Shown here: one piece after another, positions 45,233-54,373 of the stretch
How positions within the stretch are numbered: the stretch's first letter is position 1
Layout: the number at the start of each line of letters is the position of its first letter
Source of the DNA: Streptomyces omiyaensis
GTDB taxonomy: Bacteria > Actinomycetota > Actinomycetes > Streptomycetales > Streptomycetaceae
DNA length: 64,000 nucleotides
Reading direction: 5' to 3'
Assembly (NCBI RefSeq): GCF_014650895.1
Contig: NZ_BMVV01000017.1
Span: 123,954 to 187,953, forward strand
The notes under the pieces: generated by a model
The model's input: the letters and a program-made list of their open reading frames with translations, nothing else
Databases searched by the model: none
Told to the model about the DNA's origin: nothing
Position numbers and translations under genes: made by a program

Positions 45233-47023
45233 ATGAACGACGGGAAGCCGAACTGGTGGAGCCGGCCTTCGACGCCCCCGGAGGCGGCGCGGATACCCAC
45301 GCCGCCCCCGGCGGAGGAGGACGACTTCCCCCTCCAGGCCCCCGGCCCGGCCGGTCCCGCCGCGCCGGAGCGGGCCGCCGAGGCGCCCGCCGGCCCCAGG
45401 GTCGACATGACGAAGCAGCCCGCCCCGGCGTCCGAGGCCGCCCGGCCCGCCGCGGACCCGGCCGCCGGGGCCGCCGCGGACCCGGAGACGGCCACCACGC
45501 CCCTCCAGGCCACCGGGCCCGTCCAGGCCCCCGAGCCCGTGGCGGCCCCGCCCGTCGAGGCCGCTCCGCCCGCCCCGCACAGCGAGGTCGGCCCGCCCGT
45601 CGAGGCCGCCCCGCCCGTGGCCGGGCCGGCGCCCGCCGCGCCCCCGCCGCTCCACGCCCCCGACGAGTACCGCACGCCGCCCTACGGCGAGCCCGGGCCG
45701 TGGGCGCCCGCCCCGCCGGTGCAGCGGCCCGGCGCACCCTCCCCCGTACCGCCGCCGCACGCCGTACCCGCCCCGCACGCGGCCGCACCGGCCCCGCAGG
45801 GCACCGTGCCGCCGCCGCAGGGCCCCGTGCCGCCCCCGCAGGCCGCCTGGGGCCAGTACGACCCCTGGGGCGCCGGAGCCGGAGCCGTACCCCCGCCCGC
45901 CCGGAAGAAGTCCCGCCGCGGCCTCGCCCTCGTCGGGGCCCTCGCCTTCGCCCTGGTCACCGGCGTCATCGGCGGCGGCGTGGGCGCCTACGTCGAGCGC
46001 AACGGCGGCATCGGCAGCGTCCAGCTGCCGCAGGCCGGCGCGGGGACCTCCGACCGCGCCCCCGACAGCGTCGCCGGCATCGCCGCCCGCGCCCTCCCCG
46101 GCGTCGTCACCCTGCACGTCAGCGGCGGCGGCTCGGCCGGCACCGGCACCGGCTTCGTCCTCGACAACCGCGGCCACATCCTCACCAACAACCACGTCGT
46201 CGACGCCGCCGCGACCTCCGGCGACATCACCGTCACCTTCTCCAGCGGCGAGACCGCCTCCGCCAAGCTCATCGGCAAGGACACCGGCTACGACCTCGCC
46301 GTCGTCCGGGTCACCGGCGTCAGCGGCCTCCAGCCGCTCCCGCTCGGCAACTCCGACGACGTCCGCGTCGGCGACCCCGTCGTCGCCATCGGCGCCCCCT
46401 TCGACCTCTCCAACACGGTCACCTCCGGCATCATCAGCGCCAAGGAGCGCCCGATCACCGCCGGCGGGGAGAAGGGCGACGGCAGCGACATCTCCTACGT
46501 CGACGCCCTCCAGACCGACGCGCCCATCAACCCCGGCAACTCCGGCGGACCCCTCCTCGACGGCAAGGGCCGCGTCATCGGCATCAACAGCGCCATCCGG
46601 GCCGCCGGCGGCTCCGGCGAGGGCGACGGCGGCACCGGCCAGGCCGGCTCCATCGGCCTCGGCTTCGCCATCCCCGTCAACCAGGGCAAGCGGGTCGCCG
46701 AGGAGCTCATCAACACCGGCAAGGCCACCCACCCCGTCATCGGCGTCAGCCTCGACATGCAGTTCAACGGCGACGGCGCCCGCGTCGGCGACAAGGGCAA
46801 GGACGGCACCGCCTCCGTCACCCCCGGCGGCCCCGCCGCCAAGGCCGGACTGCGCCCCGGCGACGTCATCACCAAGGTCGACGGCCAGCGGGTCCACAAC
46901 GGCGAGGAGCTGATCGTGAAGATCCGCGCCCACCGGCCCGGCGACAAGCTCGCGCTGACCCTGACCCGCGACGGCCGGGAACTCACCCGGACCGTCACGC
47001 TCGGCTCGGCCCAGGGCACCTGA
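45233..47023 (+). CDS. htrA: HtrA/DegP-like trypsin-type serine protease with PDZ domain
   Basis: 596 aa. Cytoplasmic Pro/Ala-rich tail (1-225), one membrane helix (about 230-252), S1C protease domain with His321 (NNHVVD), Asp354 (YDLAVV) and Ser437 (PGNSGGPL), and a C-terminal PDZ domain (about 500-590, AGLRPGDVITKVDG). It degrades or refolds damaged envelope proteins. Third gene of the sigE locus; the counterpart Rv1223 is linked to the SigE response. ATG 45233 follows GGGGAGAGC. Confidence 0.94.
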   Translation: MNDGKPNWWSRPSTPPEAARIPTPPPAEEDDFPLQAPGPAGPAAPERAAEAPAGPRVDMTKQPAPASEAARPAADPAAGAAADPETATTPLQATGPVQAPEPVAAPPVEAAPPAPHSEVGPPVEAAPPVAGPAPAAPPPLHAPDEYRTPPYGEPGPWAPAPPVQRPGAPSPVPPPHAVPAPHAAAPAPQGTVPPPQGPVPPPQAAWGQYDPWGAGAGAVPPPARKKSRRGLALVGALAFALVTGVIGGGVGAYVERNGGIGSVQLPQAGAGTSDRAPDSVAGIAARALPGVVTLHVSGGGSAGTGTGFVLDNRGHILTNNHVVDAAATSGDITVTFSSGETASAKLIGKDTGYDLAVVRVTGVSGLQPLPLGNSDDVRVGDPVVAIGAPFDLSNTVTSGIISAKERPITAGGEKGDGSDISYVDALQTDAPINPGNSGGPLLDGKGRVIGINSAIRAAGGSGEGDGGTGQAGSIGLGFAIPVNQGKRVAEELINTGKATHPVIGVSLDMQFNGDGARVGDKGKDGTASVTPGGPAAKAGLRPGDVITKVDGQRVHNGEELIVKIRAHRPGDKLALTLTRDGRELTRTVTLGSAQGT

Positions 47024-47066
47024 CCCGGTCCCCGGCCGGCACCCGGGGTACATGTGGCGGACATCG

Positions 47067-47102
47067 CAAGGTACCCGTCCGGCAGCCCGGGCGGGTACCT
47101 TG
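47067..47102. promoter_or_regulatory. 11-bp inverted repeat between htrA and tatB
   Basis: CAAGGTACCCG (47067-47077) and CGGGTACCTTG (47092-47102), perfect, with inner G/C pairing. It may terminate htrA or act on the tatB promoter; 40 bp before the tatB start. Confidence 0.5.
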
Positions 47103-47141
47103 GTGCGGGCCGCCCCGGTCCGGCGTGAAGGAGCGACATAG

Positions 47142-47597
47142 ATGTTCAGCGACATAGGCGCACTCGAGCTGGTGACGCTCGTCGTCCTCGCCGTGCTCGT
47201 TTTCGGGCCGGACAAGCTGCCGAAGGTCATCCAGGACGTCTCGCGCTTCATCCGGAAGGTCCGTGAGTTCTCCGACAGCGCCAAGGAGGACATCCGCACC
47301 GAGCTCGGCCCGGACTTCAAGGACTTCGAGTTCGAGGACCTCAACCCGAAGACCTTCATCCGCAAGCAGCTCGACGGCAACGAGGACCTCGGCGAGCTCA
47401 AGGAGCTGCGTTCCACCTTCGACCTCCGCAAGGAGATGAACGAGGTGGCCGACGCCGTGAACGGCCGGGAGACCCCCTCCGGGGCCGCCCCGGCCGCCGT
47501 GCCCGCGACGGTCAACGGCTCCGCCCCCGACCTGCTGAAGAAGCAGGACAAGCCCGAGGCGCCGGAGCGCCCGCCGTACGACTCCGACGCGACCTGA
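47142..47597 (+). CDS. tatB: twin-arginine translocase subunit TatB
   Basis: 151 aa, preceded by AAGGAGCGA. MFSDIGALELVTLVVLAVLV membrane helix, FGPDKLP hinge and an amphipathic helix (about residues 27-45) typical of TatB, then an acidic variable tail (FKDFEFEDLNP). It receives folded Tat substrates with TatC. Counterpart of Rv1224, always next to the sigE locus. The Tat pathway is heavily used in streptomycetes. Confidence 0.94.
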   Translation: MFSDIGALELVTLVVLAVLVFGPDKLPKVIQDVSRFIRKVREFSDSAKEDIRTELGPDFKDFEFEDLNPKTFIRKQLDGNEDLGELKELRSTFDLRKEMNEVADAVNGRETPSGAAPAAVPATVNGSAPDLLKKQDKPEAPERPPYDSDAT

Positions 47598-47636
47598 CAC
47601 GGGCGGTCACCGACCGGTCGCTATCCTCCTTGAGTT

Positions 47637-47663
47637 GGGGGTACCCCCGGACGGAGTCCGGGG
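47637..47663. promoter_or_regulatory. overlapping palindromes GGGGGTACCCCC and CCCCGGAC-GGA-GTCCGGGG
   Basis: The 12-bp perfect palindrome (47637-47648) overlaps a perfect 8-bp stem (47645-47663), just before the GAGGAGG site of the next gene. The two are mutually exclusive hairpins, so the leader could switch; it also resembles a short intergenic repeat type often seen in Streptomyces. Confidence 0.45.
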
Positions 47664-47685
47664 AAGGAACGAGGAGGCGGCCGAG

Positions 47686-48288
47686 ATGAAGACGACGAGT
47701 CGGGTGGAAGCCGAGGGCTTTCTGCGCGCGCCCTTCGCCTGGTACGGGCTCGACGAGGCGTTCACGGGGCCCCGCCGGCTGATGCAGATCGGCACGGCCG
47801 CGGACGGCACCGTCCAGCACGGCTCGGTGGGCCACGGTGACGAGCCGTCGATAAAGTCCGAGACCGCGGGCGCGGAGAAGGAGCGGTTCGCCGTCGTCGT
47901 GACGGTCGCCGCCCACCCCGAGCGGCGCACCGGCGACGGCACCGGCGTCCTCGACGCCACCACCGTCTCCTCCGCCGCCTGGCTGGCCGGCTCCGGGCTG
48001 CTCGCCCACACCTGGCCCGCCTCCCTCGACCACGCGCTGCGGGACCACTGGCTGGACCAGCAGACCGAGACCGCCTTCGAGCTCGCCGACGACCTCGACG
48101 GGCCCGCGTGGACCGCGCTCTCGCTGCCGGTCGACGGGGTGCCGGTGCCCTTCCACTACCGCGAGTCCGAGTTCGGCTGGGTGCTGGCCGGCTCCACCGG
48201 GGACGTGCACATCGGGGCGTACGGGCGGGGGATGAGCGCGTACGGCCTCGGCTTCGCGCAGATCAAGGACCTCGGGCCCTACGCCTGA
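47686..48288 (+). CDS. conserved hypothetical protein
   Basis: 200 aa from ATG 47686, preceded by GAGGAGG. A mixed alpha/beta globular protein with no signal peptide, no membrane helix and no known motif (RAPFAWYGLDEAFTGPRRLMQIG, VHIGAYGRGMSAYGLGF). Codon use is typical of the neighbourhood. It lies between tatB and mrp, convergent with mrp across a strong terminator. No function proposed. Confidence 0.8.
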   Translation: MKTTSRVEAEGFLRAPFAWYGLDEAFTGPRRLMQIGTAADGTVQHGSVGHGDEPSIKSETAGAEKERFAVVVTVAAHPERRTGDGTGVLDATTVSSAAWLAGSGLLAHTWPASLDHALRDHWLDQQTETAFELADDLDGPAWTALSLPVDGVPVPFHYRESEFGWVLAGSTGDVHIGAYGRGMSAYGLGFAQIKDLGPYA

Positions 48289-48322
48289 GCTCCCCGGCCA
48301 CGGCGGCGCACCGGCACACCGA

Positions 48323-48363
48323 CACGGCGAAGGGCACCCCGGAGCGGGGTGCCCTTCGCCGTG
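48323..48363. terminator. bidirectional terminator before mrp
   Basis: A perfect 18-bp stem (48323-48340 with 48346-48363), loop GGAGC, between convergent genes. Confidence 0.9.
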
Positions 48364-48374
48364 CGCGCCGGAGC

Positions 48375-49508
48375 TCAGAACTTGTTGCGCGGGGTGATGC
48401 CGAGGCTCAGGCCCGAGAGGCCGCGCTGGCGGCCGCCGAGCTTGCCGGCGATGGCGCGCAGGGCCGCGCCGGCCGGGGAGTCCGGGTTGGACAGGACGAC
48501 CGGGCGGCCGTCGTCGCCGCCCTCGCGCAGCCGCACGTCGATCGGGATGGAGCCGAGGACCGGGACCGTCGTGCCCGTGGTGCGGGAGAGGCCGTCCGCG
48601 ACCAGCTGGCCGCCGCCGGTGCCGAAGACGTCCACCATCTCGTCGCAGTGCGGACACGGCAGGCCCGCCATGTTCTCGACCACGCCGACGATCTTCTGGT
48701 GGGTCTGCACCGCGATCGAGCCGGCGCGCTCGGCCACCTCGGCCGCCGCCTGCTGGGGGGTCGTCACGACCAGGATCTCCGCGTTCGGCACCAGCTGCGC
48801 GACGGAGATCGCGATGTCGCCGGTGCCCGGGGGCAGGTCGAGCAGGAGGACGTCCAGGTCGCCCCAGTACACGTCCGCCAGGAACTGCTGGAGCGCGCGG
48901 TGCAGCATCGGGCCGCGCCACACCACCGGCGCGTTGCCCGGGGTGAACATGCCGATGGAGATGACCTTCACGCCGTTCGCCGACGGCGGCATGATCATGT
49001 TCTCGACCTGGGTCGGACGCCCGTCCGCGCCCAGCATCCGCGGCACGCTGTGGCCGTAGATGTCGGCGTCCACGACGCCGACCTTCAGGCCGTCGGCGGC
49101 CATCGCCGCGGCCAGGTTCACGGTCACGGACGACTTGCCGACGCCGCCCTTGCCGGAGGCCACCGCGTACACCCGGGTCAGCGAGCCGGGCTTCGCGAAG
49201 GGCACCTCGCGCTCGGCGGTGGTGCCGCGCAGCGCCGCCGCCAGCTCCTTGCGCTGCTCGTCGCTCATCACGTCCAGCGTCACGTCGACGCCGGTGACGC
49301 CCTCGACGCGGGAGACGGCCTCGGTGACGCGTTGCGTGATGGTGTCGCGCATCGGGCAGCCGGAGACCGTCAGGTAGACCGTCACCGCGACCTTGCCGTC
49401 CGGTCCGATCTCCACCGACTTGACCATGCCGAGCTCAGTGATCGGACGATTGATCTCGGGGTCGTTCACCGTCGCCAGTGCTTCGAGCACCGCGTCTTCC
49501 GTAGCCAT
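48375..49508 (-). CDS. mrp: Mrp/NBP35 family Fe-S carrier ATPase
   Basis: 377 aa from ATG 49508. N-terminal MIP18/DUF59 domain (about 1-90, NDPEINRPITELGMV) then a deviant P-loop ATPase (SGKGGVGKSSVTVNLA), switch region VDADIYGHS and the CxxC-type CPHCDEM (about residue 285) that binds a bridging cluster. It assembles or delivers Fe-S clusters. Counterpart of Rv1229c. TACCAT lies 7 nt before ATG with no ribosome-binding site, so it may be leaderless. Confidence 0.95.
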   Translation of the reverse strand: MATEDAVLEALATVNDPEINRPITELGMVKSVEIGPDGKVAVTVYLTVSGCPMRDTITQRVTEAVSRVEGVTGVDVTLDVMSDEQRKELAAALRGTTAEREVPFAKPGSLTRVYAVASGKGGVGKSSVTVNLAAAMAADGLKVGVVDADIYGHSVPRMLGADGRPTQVENMIMPPSANGVKVISIGMFTPGNAPVVWRGPMLHRALQQFLADVYWGDLDVLLLDLPPGTGDIAISVAQLVPNAEILVVTTPQQAAAEVAERAGSIAVQTHQKIVGVVENMAGLPCPHCDEMVDVFGTGGGQLVADGLSRTTGTTVPVLGSIPIDVRLREGGDDGRPVVLSNPDSPAGAALRAIAGKLGGRQRGLSGLSLGITPRNKF

Positions 49509-49552
49509 AGGACTGATGGTACGGCGACGACCACGTGGCAATGAAAGGGCCG

Positions 49553-50134
49553 TCAACGGTCGGGTACGTCACTCCGCCGCTCGCCGTCCGGCGGGAATAG
49601 ATCACGTTCCTGTCCGCGCTCCTCCAGTTCCTTCACCAGGTCCTGGAGTTCGGAGCGGATCCAGTCACGGGTGGCGACCTCGCCCAGGCCCATCCGCAGG
49701 GCCGCGATCTCCCTGGTCAGGTACTCCGTGTCGGCGATCGAGCGCTCGTTCTGCTTCCGGTCCTGCTCCAGGTTGACCCGGTCCCGGTCGTCCTGGCGGT
49801 TCTGCGCGAGCAGGATCAGCGGGGCCGCGTACGAGGCCTGGAGCGAGAGCATCAGGGTCAGGAAGATGAAGGGGTACGTGTCGAAGCGCAGGCTCTCCGG
49901 CGCGGACACGTTCCACACCACCCAGGCGATGATGATCACCGTCATCCAGACGATGAACCGGCCCGTGCCGAGGAAGCGGGCGATCCGCTCCGACATCCGC
50001 CCGAAGGCCTCCGGGTCGTACTCCGGCAGCAGCCGCGAACGACGGATCCGCGGCTGGTCGAGCCGGATGCGGGGGAGCGGCCGGTCCCGTTCGCGCTCCC
50101 GGTCCCGCTCGCGCTCCTGCGGCCGCTCAGCCAC
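49553..50134 (-). CDS. DUF1003 membrane protein
   Basis: 193 aa from GTG 50134. Arg/Glu-rich N-terminus (about 1-35), then RMSERIARFLGTGRFIVWMTV with two membrane helices and SLQASYAAPLILLAQNRQDDRDR, the DUF1003 signature; charged coiled C-terminus. It overlaps the MgtE-N/CBS gene by 8 bases and is co-translated with it, which suggests a joint function in ion homeostasis. Confidence 0.9.
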   Translation of the reverse strand: MAERPQERERDRERERDRPLPRIRLDQPRIRRSRLLPEYDPEAFGRMSERIARFLGTGRFIVWMTVIIIAWVVWNVSAPESLRFDTYPFIFLTLMLSLQASYAAPLILLAQNRQDDRDRVNLEQDRKQNERSIADTEYLTREIAALRMGLGEVATRDWIRSELQDLVKELEERGQERDLFPPDGERRSDVPDR

Positions 50135-51395
50135 CGCGCACCCCCTCCTCGTGGAACTCCGTCTCCCGCCAGTCGTCCGGCAGCAGGTGGTCGAGCACGT
50201 CGTCGACGGTGACCGCGCCGAGCAGCGAGCCGCTCTCGTCCACGACCGGCGCCGCCACCAGGTTGTACGCCGCGAAGTAGCTGGTCACGGCGGGCAGCGG
50301 GGTGTCCGGGCCGAGCGGCGGCAGGTCGCTGTCGACGAGCGAGCTGACCAGGGTGAACGGCGGGTCGCGCAGCAGCCGCTGGAAGTGGACCGTGCCGAGG
50401 TACTTCCCGGTCGGCGTCTCGTCCGGCGGCCGGCAGACGTACACCTGCGCCGCGAGCGCCGGGGACAGGTCCTGCTGCCGCACCCGGGCGAGCGCGTCGG
50501 CCACGGTGGCGTCCGGGCGCAGCACGATCGGCTCGGTGGTCATCAGACCGCCCGCCGTCCGCTCCTCGTACGACATCAGCCGGCGCACGTCGGCGGCGTC
50601 GTCCGGCTGCATCAGCGTGAGCAACCGCTCCTTCTCGTCCTCCGGCAGCTCGTTGAGGAGGTCGGCGGCGTCGTCCGGGTCCATCGCCTCCAGGACGTCG
50701 GCGGCCCGCTCCTCCTTCAGCTTGCCGAGGATCTCCACCTGGTCGTCCTCGGGCAGCTCCTCCAGGACGTCGGCGAGCCGGTCGTCGTCGAGGGCGGCGG
50801 CGACCTCGGCGCGCCGCTTGGGGGAGAGGTGGTGCAGGGCGTTGGCGAGGTCGGCGGGGCGGAGCTTCTCGAAGGTGGCGACCAGGCTCTCGGCGCCCTG
50901 CCCGTGCTCCTCCAGGGAGAAGCCGGTGACGGCCGACCACTCCACGGTCAGCGTCTCGCCCTTGCGGCGCAGCGCCCCGCCCTTGCCCCGGCGGACGAAG
51001 ACCCGGTCGATCTCCCAGTCGCGGCGGGCCGGAAGCTGCTGGATGGCGACGTCGAGGACGGTGACCTCCTCGCCGGTCTGGGCCAGGGCCACCCGCCGGT
51101 CGAGGAGCTCGCCGAGGACCAGCCGCTCGGTGGGCCGCTGCTCGAAGCGGCGCATGTTGACCACGCCGGTGGTGATCACCTGGCCGGACTCGACGCCGGT
51201 GATCCGGGTCATCGGGACGAAGACCCGCCGCCGGCTCAGCACCTCGACGACCATGCCGAGCAGCCGGGGCGGGCGCCGGCCGACGCGGAGCATCGCCACC
51301 AGGTCGCTGACCCGGCCCACCTGGTCGCCGACGGGGTCGAAGACGGCCACGCCGGCGAGATGGGAGACGAAGATCCGGGGGACGCCTGCCGCCAT
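50127..51395 (-). CDS. PRC-barrel, MgtE N-domain and CBS protein (no channel domain)
   Basis: 422 aa from ATG 51395, preceded by GAGGAGG. Order: PRC-barrel-like repeats (about 5-75 and 90-165), MgtE N domain (about 175-280, helical repeats with LEELPEDDQVEILGKL), and a CBS pair (about 290-405). The membrane channel domain of MgtE is absent, so it is likely a soluble Mg2+ or nucleotide sensor rather than a transporter. Counterpart of Rv1232c; the coupled DUF1003 protein may provide the membrane part. Confidence 0.9.
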   Translation of the reverse strand: MAAGVPRIFVSHLAGVAVFDPVGDQVGRVSDLVAMLRVGRRPPRLLGMVVEVLSRRRVFVPMTRITGVESGQVITTGVVNMRRFEQRPTERLVLGELLDRRVALAQTGEEVTVLDVAIQQLPARRDWEIDRVFVRRGKGGALRRKGETLTVEWSAVTGFSLEEHGQGAESLVATFEKLRPADLANALHHLSPKRRAEVAAALDDDRLADVLEELPEDDQVEILGKLKEERAADVLEAMDPDDAADLLNELPEDEKERLLTLMQPDDAADVRRLMSYEERTAGGLMTTEPIVLRPDATVADALARVRQQDLSPALAAQVYVCRPPDETPTGKYLGTVHFQRLLRDPPFTLVSSLVDSDLPPLGPDTPLPAVTSYFAAYNLVAAPVVDESGSLLGAVTVDDVLDHLLPDDWRETEFHEEGVRGG

Positions 51396-51693
51396 GCCTC
51401 GCGCCTCCTCGGTGCCGCACGATCCGGGTCGCCGCGCCGCCCCTGGGGGCCCGCGGCCTGTGCGCCGCCCCTTCCGGGCCTCGCTCGGTTCAGGCTAGCC
51501 CGTGGTGATCCGCCCCGCTCCGGCAGCACCGCCGTCCGGCTGCCTGCGGGGACGCCGGGCACGCCCGGGTACGCTGCGGTCTGCCGCCCCCCACCGGCAC
51601 CGGCCGGTCCGTCCGGTCCCCGGCGGCCCTTCCGCCGTGCGCGCACGGCGGGGCCGTCCTTCCCCCCGCACCGCAGAACGAGAGGCAGCGCAG

Positions 51694-52491
51694 GTGGCCG
51701 TCCGCACCCCGTCATCGCGTATCCCGTCGCCCCGCCCCGCCCCCACGCGCGCCGCGCGCCTGCGCAGGGCCGCCGTGCCGCTGGCGCTGTGCGCGGGGCT
51801 GGCGGCCGGGCTGACCGGCTGCGGGCCCGACCCGGACGAGGGGACGAACGGGGTCGGGAAGCTGTCGGCGCCCGAGATCGAGCGGGAGGCCCGCACGGCG
51901 GCGGACGCGGCGACGGCGGTGCGGCTGGCCGGCACCCTGGTCAGCAGGGGCGGCACCTTCAAGCTGAACATGCGGCTGAAGCAGAACGGCGCCACCGGCT
52001 CGGTGACCACCAAGAACAGCACCTTCGAGCTGCTGCGGGTCGGCGACGCGCTCTACCTCAAGGCCGACGCCGGCTTCTGGACGCACGAGGGGGACGGCGA
52101 CGGCAAGCCCACCGAGGCCGACACCGAGGCCGCGGACAAGCTCGACGACATGTACGTGAAGGTGCCGCACGACGACCCCTCGTACAAGCAGCTGCGCGGC
52201 TTCACCGAGATGGACCAGCTGCTGCGCGGCCTCATCGGGCTGCACGGGGACGTCGTCAAGGGCGACCGGGACCAGATCGGCGGGGTCCGCACGGTCAAGG
52301 TGAAGGGCGGCGAGGACGGCGAGGGCGGCACCCTCGACGTGGCCCTGGAGGGCTCCCCGTACCCCCTTCAGTTCGCCCGGGGCGGCGGAGCGGGCCTGGT
52401 CGTCCTCTCCGAGTGGGACAAGGACTTCCCGCTGGCCGCGCCGGCCCGCGGGGAGACCCTCGACTACGGCCGCCAGCTGCCGCGGACCTGA
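51694..52491 (+). CDS. lipoprotein, LolA/LppX-like
   Basis: 265 aa from GTG 51694 with AGAGG upstream. Signal peptide with Arg-rich start and lipobox LTGC (about residue 47). The mature protein is beta-rich with alternating hydrophobic strands (FKLNMRLKQNG, TFELLRVGDALYLKAD), the pattern of actinobacterial LppX/LprG-type lipid-binding lipoproteins. Likely on the outer face of the membrane; ligand unknown. The preceding 300 bp hold nothing else. Confidence 0.7.
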   Translation: MAVRTPSSRIPSPRPAPTRAARLRRAAVPLALCAGLAAGLTGCGPDPDEGTNGVGKLSAPEIEREARTAADAATAVRLAGTLVSRGGTFKLNMRLKQNGATGSVTTKNSTFELLRVGDALYLKADAGFWTHEGDGDGKPTEADTEAADKLDDMYVKVPHDDPSYKQLRGFTEMDQLLRGLIGLHGDVVKGDRDQIGGVRTVKVKGGEDGEGGTLDVALEGSPYPLQFARGGGAGLVVLSEWDKDFPLAAPARGETLDYGRQLPRT

Positions 52492-52522
52492 TCCGGTCCC
52501 CGTCGCCCGCGGCTCGCCGGGG

Positions 52523-53023
52523 TCAGGTCCTGCGCTTCCGGCCGAACAGCAGCTTCGGGAGGGCGGCCGGGACCGGGCGGCGGGTGGTCGCCGGGGACGG
52601 GAGGGGGACGGCGGCGAGCGAACCGTCCGGGAGCTCGGTGGTGGCGGTGCGCGGGTCGAGGCGCAGGACGCGGCACTCGCGCGCCCAGCGCGCGGGCATG
52701 GCCTCGCCGTCGGGGGCGTTGAGCCGCTTGCCCTTCAGCTCGGCGACGGCCGCGTCCCACTCCTCGGTGCCGGGGGCGAGCCCGCGCACCGAGGCCGTCC
52801 AGGAGACGATCCGGCCGCCCTTGTCCTTGCTGCGGACGGTGACCTCGGCGGTGGCGCCGTCGTCGAGGCCGGACAGCGGCTGCTCGCCGGGGCCGTCGCC
52901 GACCACGTGGACGGCGCCGTCGTGCCAGACGTGCCAGAGCGCCCGGGCGGGCCCGGAGCCCCGGACCCAGACGAGGCCGGACTTCTTGGTGGCCTCCTCG
53001 ACGAGGAACAGCTCTTCAGTCAT
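52523..53023 (-). CDS. conserved hypothetical protein, possibly a flavin-type split barrel
   Basis: 166 aa from ATG 53023. Beta-rich first 60 residues (GLVWVRGSG, ALWHVWHDGAVHVVGDG) could be a split-barrel fold of pyridoxamine-phosphate-oxidase type; this is a weak resemblance. The C-terminus ends KLLFGRKRRT. It lies 25 bp after corA on the same strand and is probably co-transcribed with it. Confidence 0.7.
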   Translation of the reverse strand: MTEELFLVEEATKKSGLVWVRGSGPARALWHVWHDGAVHVVGDGPGEQPLSGLDDGATAEVTVRSKDKGGRIVSWTASVRGLAPGTEEWDAAVAELKGKRLNAPDGEAMPARWARECRVLRLDPRTATTELPDGSLAAVPLPSPATTRRPVPAALPKLLFGRKRRT

Positions 53024-53048
53024 GGCCCGCAGCCTATCGGCAGGCCCG

Positions 53049-54176
53049 TCAGAGCCAGCCGTTGCGCTTCAGGGTGCGGTGGATGGCGAAGCAGATGACG
53101 GCGATGCCGCCGAGCACCATCGGGTAGCCGTACTTCCAGTGCAGCTCCGGCATGTGGTCGAAGTTCATGCCGTAGACCCCGCAGACCGCCGTGGGGACGG
53201 CGACGATCGCCGCCCACGAGGTGATCTTGCGCATGTCCTCGTTCTGCGCGACGGTCGCCTGGGCCAGGTTGGCCTGGAGGATCGAGTTCAGCAGCTCGTC
53301 GAAGCCGACGACCTGCTCCTGGACGCGGGCGAGGTGGTCGGCGACGTCCCGGAAGTACTTCTGGATGTCCGGGTCGACCAGCCGCATGGGCCGCTCGCTC
53401 AGCAGCTGCATCGGGCGCAGCAGCGGGGTGACGGCCCGCTTGAACTCCAGGACCTCGCGCTTGAGCTGGTAGATCCGGCCGGTGTCGGTGCCGCGCTTGG
53501 ACCCCTTCGCGGCCGGCGAGAAGACGTCGATCTCCAGCTGGTCGATGTCGAGTTCGACGGCGTCGGCGACCCCGATGTAGCCGTCGACGACGTGGTCGGC
53601 GAGGGCGTGCAGGACGGCGGAGGGACCCTTGGCGAGGAGCTCCGGCTCGCCCTGGAGGCGGTGGCGGAGGTTGCGCAGCGAGCCCTGGCCGCCGTGCCGG
53701 ACGGTGATGACGAAGTCGGGGCCGGTGAAGCACATCACCTCGCCGGTCTCCACCACCTCGCTGGTGGCGGTGAGTTCGGCGTGCTCCACGTAGTGGATCG
53801 TCTTGAAGACGGTGAAGAGGGTGTCGTCGTACCGCTCCAGCTTGGGTCGCTGGTGGGCGTGGACGGCGTCCTCGACGGCGAGCGGGTGCAGCCCGAACTC
53901 GGCGGCGATGCCGGCGAATTCGGCCTCGGTCGGCTCGTGCAGGCCGATCCAGGCGAAGCCGCCGGACTCCCGCACCTGCGCCATGGCGCCGCGCGGGGTG
54001 AGACAGGCGCGGTCGTCGATCCGCCGCCCGTCCCGGTAGACCGCGCAGTCCACGACGGCGCTGGAGGCCGAGTGGTCGCGCGTCGGGTCGTAGTTCGTGT
54101 ACGTGGTGGGGGTCTTGCGCAGGCTCGGACGCAGGCTCGGCCGAACGGCGGCGCGCAGGTCACGGATCATCGACAT
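53049..54176 (-). CDS. corA: magnesium/cobalt transporter CorA
   Basis: 375 aa from ATG 54176, preceded by AAGGAG. Large cytoplasmic N-terminal domain, long pore helix, and two C-terminal membrane helices with the signature YGMNFDHMPEL (GMN selectivity loop) around residue 335; basic C-terminus. It forms a pentameric Mg2+ channel. Counterpart of Rv1239c. The 5' leader of about 350 nt holds a short reading frame with an excellent ribosome-binding site and several hairpins, which suggests control at the RNA level. Confidence 0.94.
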   Translation of the reverse strand: MSMIRDLRAAVRPSLRPSLRKTPTTYTNYDPTRDHSASSAVVDCAVYRDGRRIDDRACLTPRGAMAQVRESGGFAWIGLHEPTEAEFAGIAAEFGLHPLAVEDAVHAHQRPKLERYDDTLFTVFKTIHYVEHAELTATSEVVETGEVMCFTGPDFVITVRHGGQGSLRNLRHRLQGEPELLAKGPSAVLHALADHVVDGYIGVADAVELDIDQLEIDVFSPAAKGSKRGTDTGRIYQLKREVLEFKRAVTPLLRPMQLLSERPMRLVDPDIQKYFRDVADHLARVQEQVVGFDELLNSILQANLAQATVAQNEDMRKITSWAAIVAVPTAVCGVYGMNFDHMPELHWKYGYPMVLGGIAVICFAIHRTLKRNGWL

Positions 54177-54373
54177 GGGCGTGCTCCTTCACGGAGAGGC
54201 CGTCGGCGAGCGTGGCGCAACCCGGAATGGGGACGGGAAGGAGGCTTCGTCCACAAAGCGGGCGGCACCGGCGGATCGCGGCGACGGCGTTCGCAACTCA
54301 GACAGGCAAAGAGGGGATGCTCTTCCGTCGGACGCGATGCCGGAGAGGGGGTCCGCGGTTCAGGGACCCGGGA

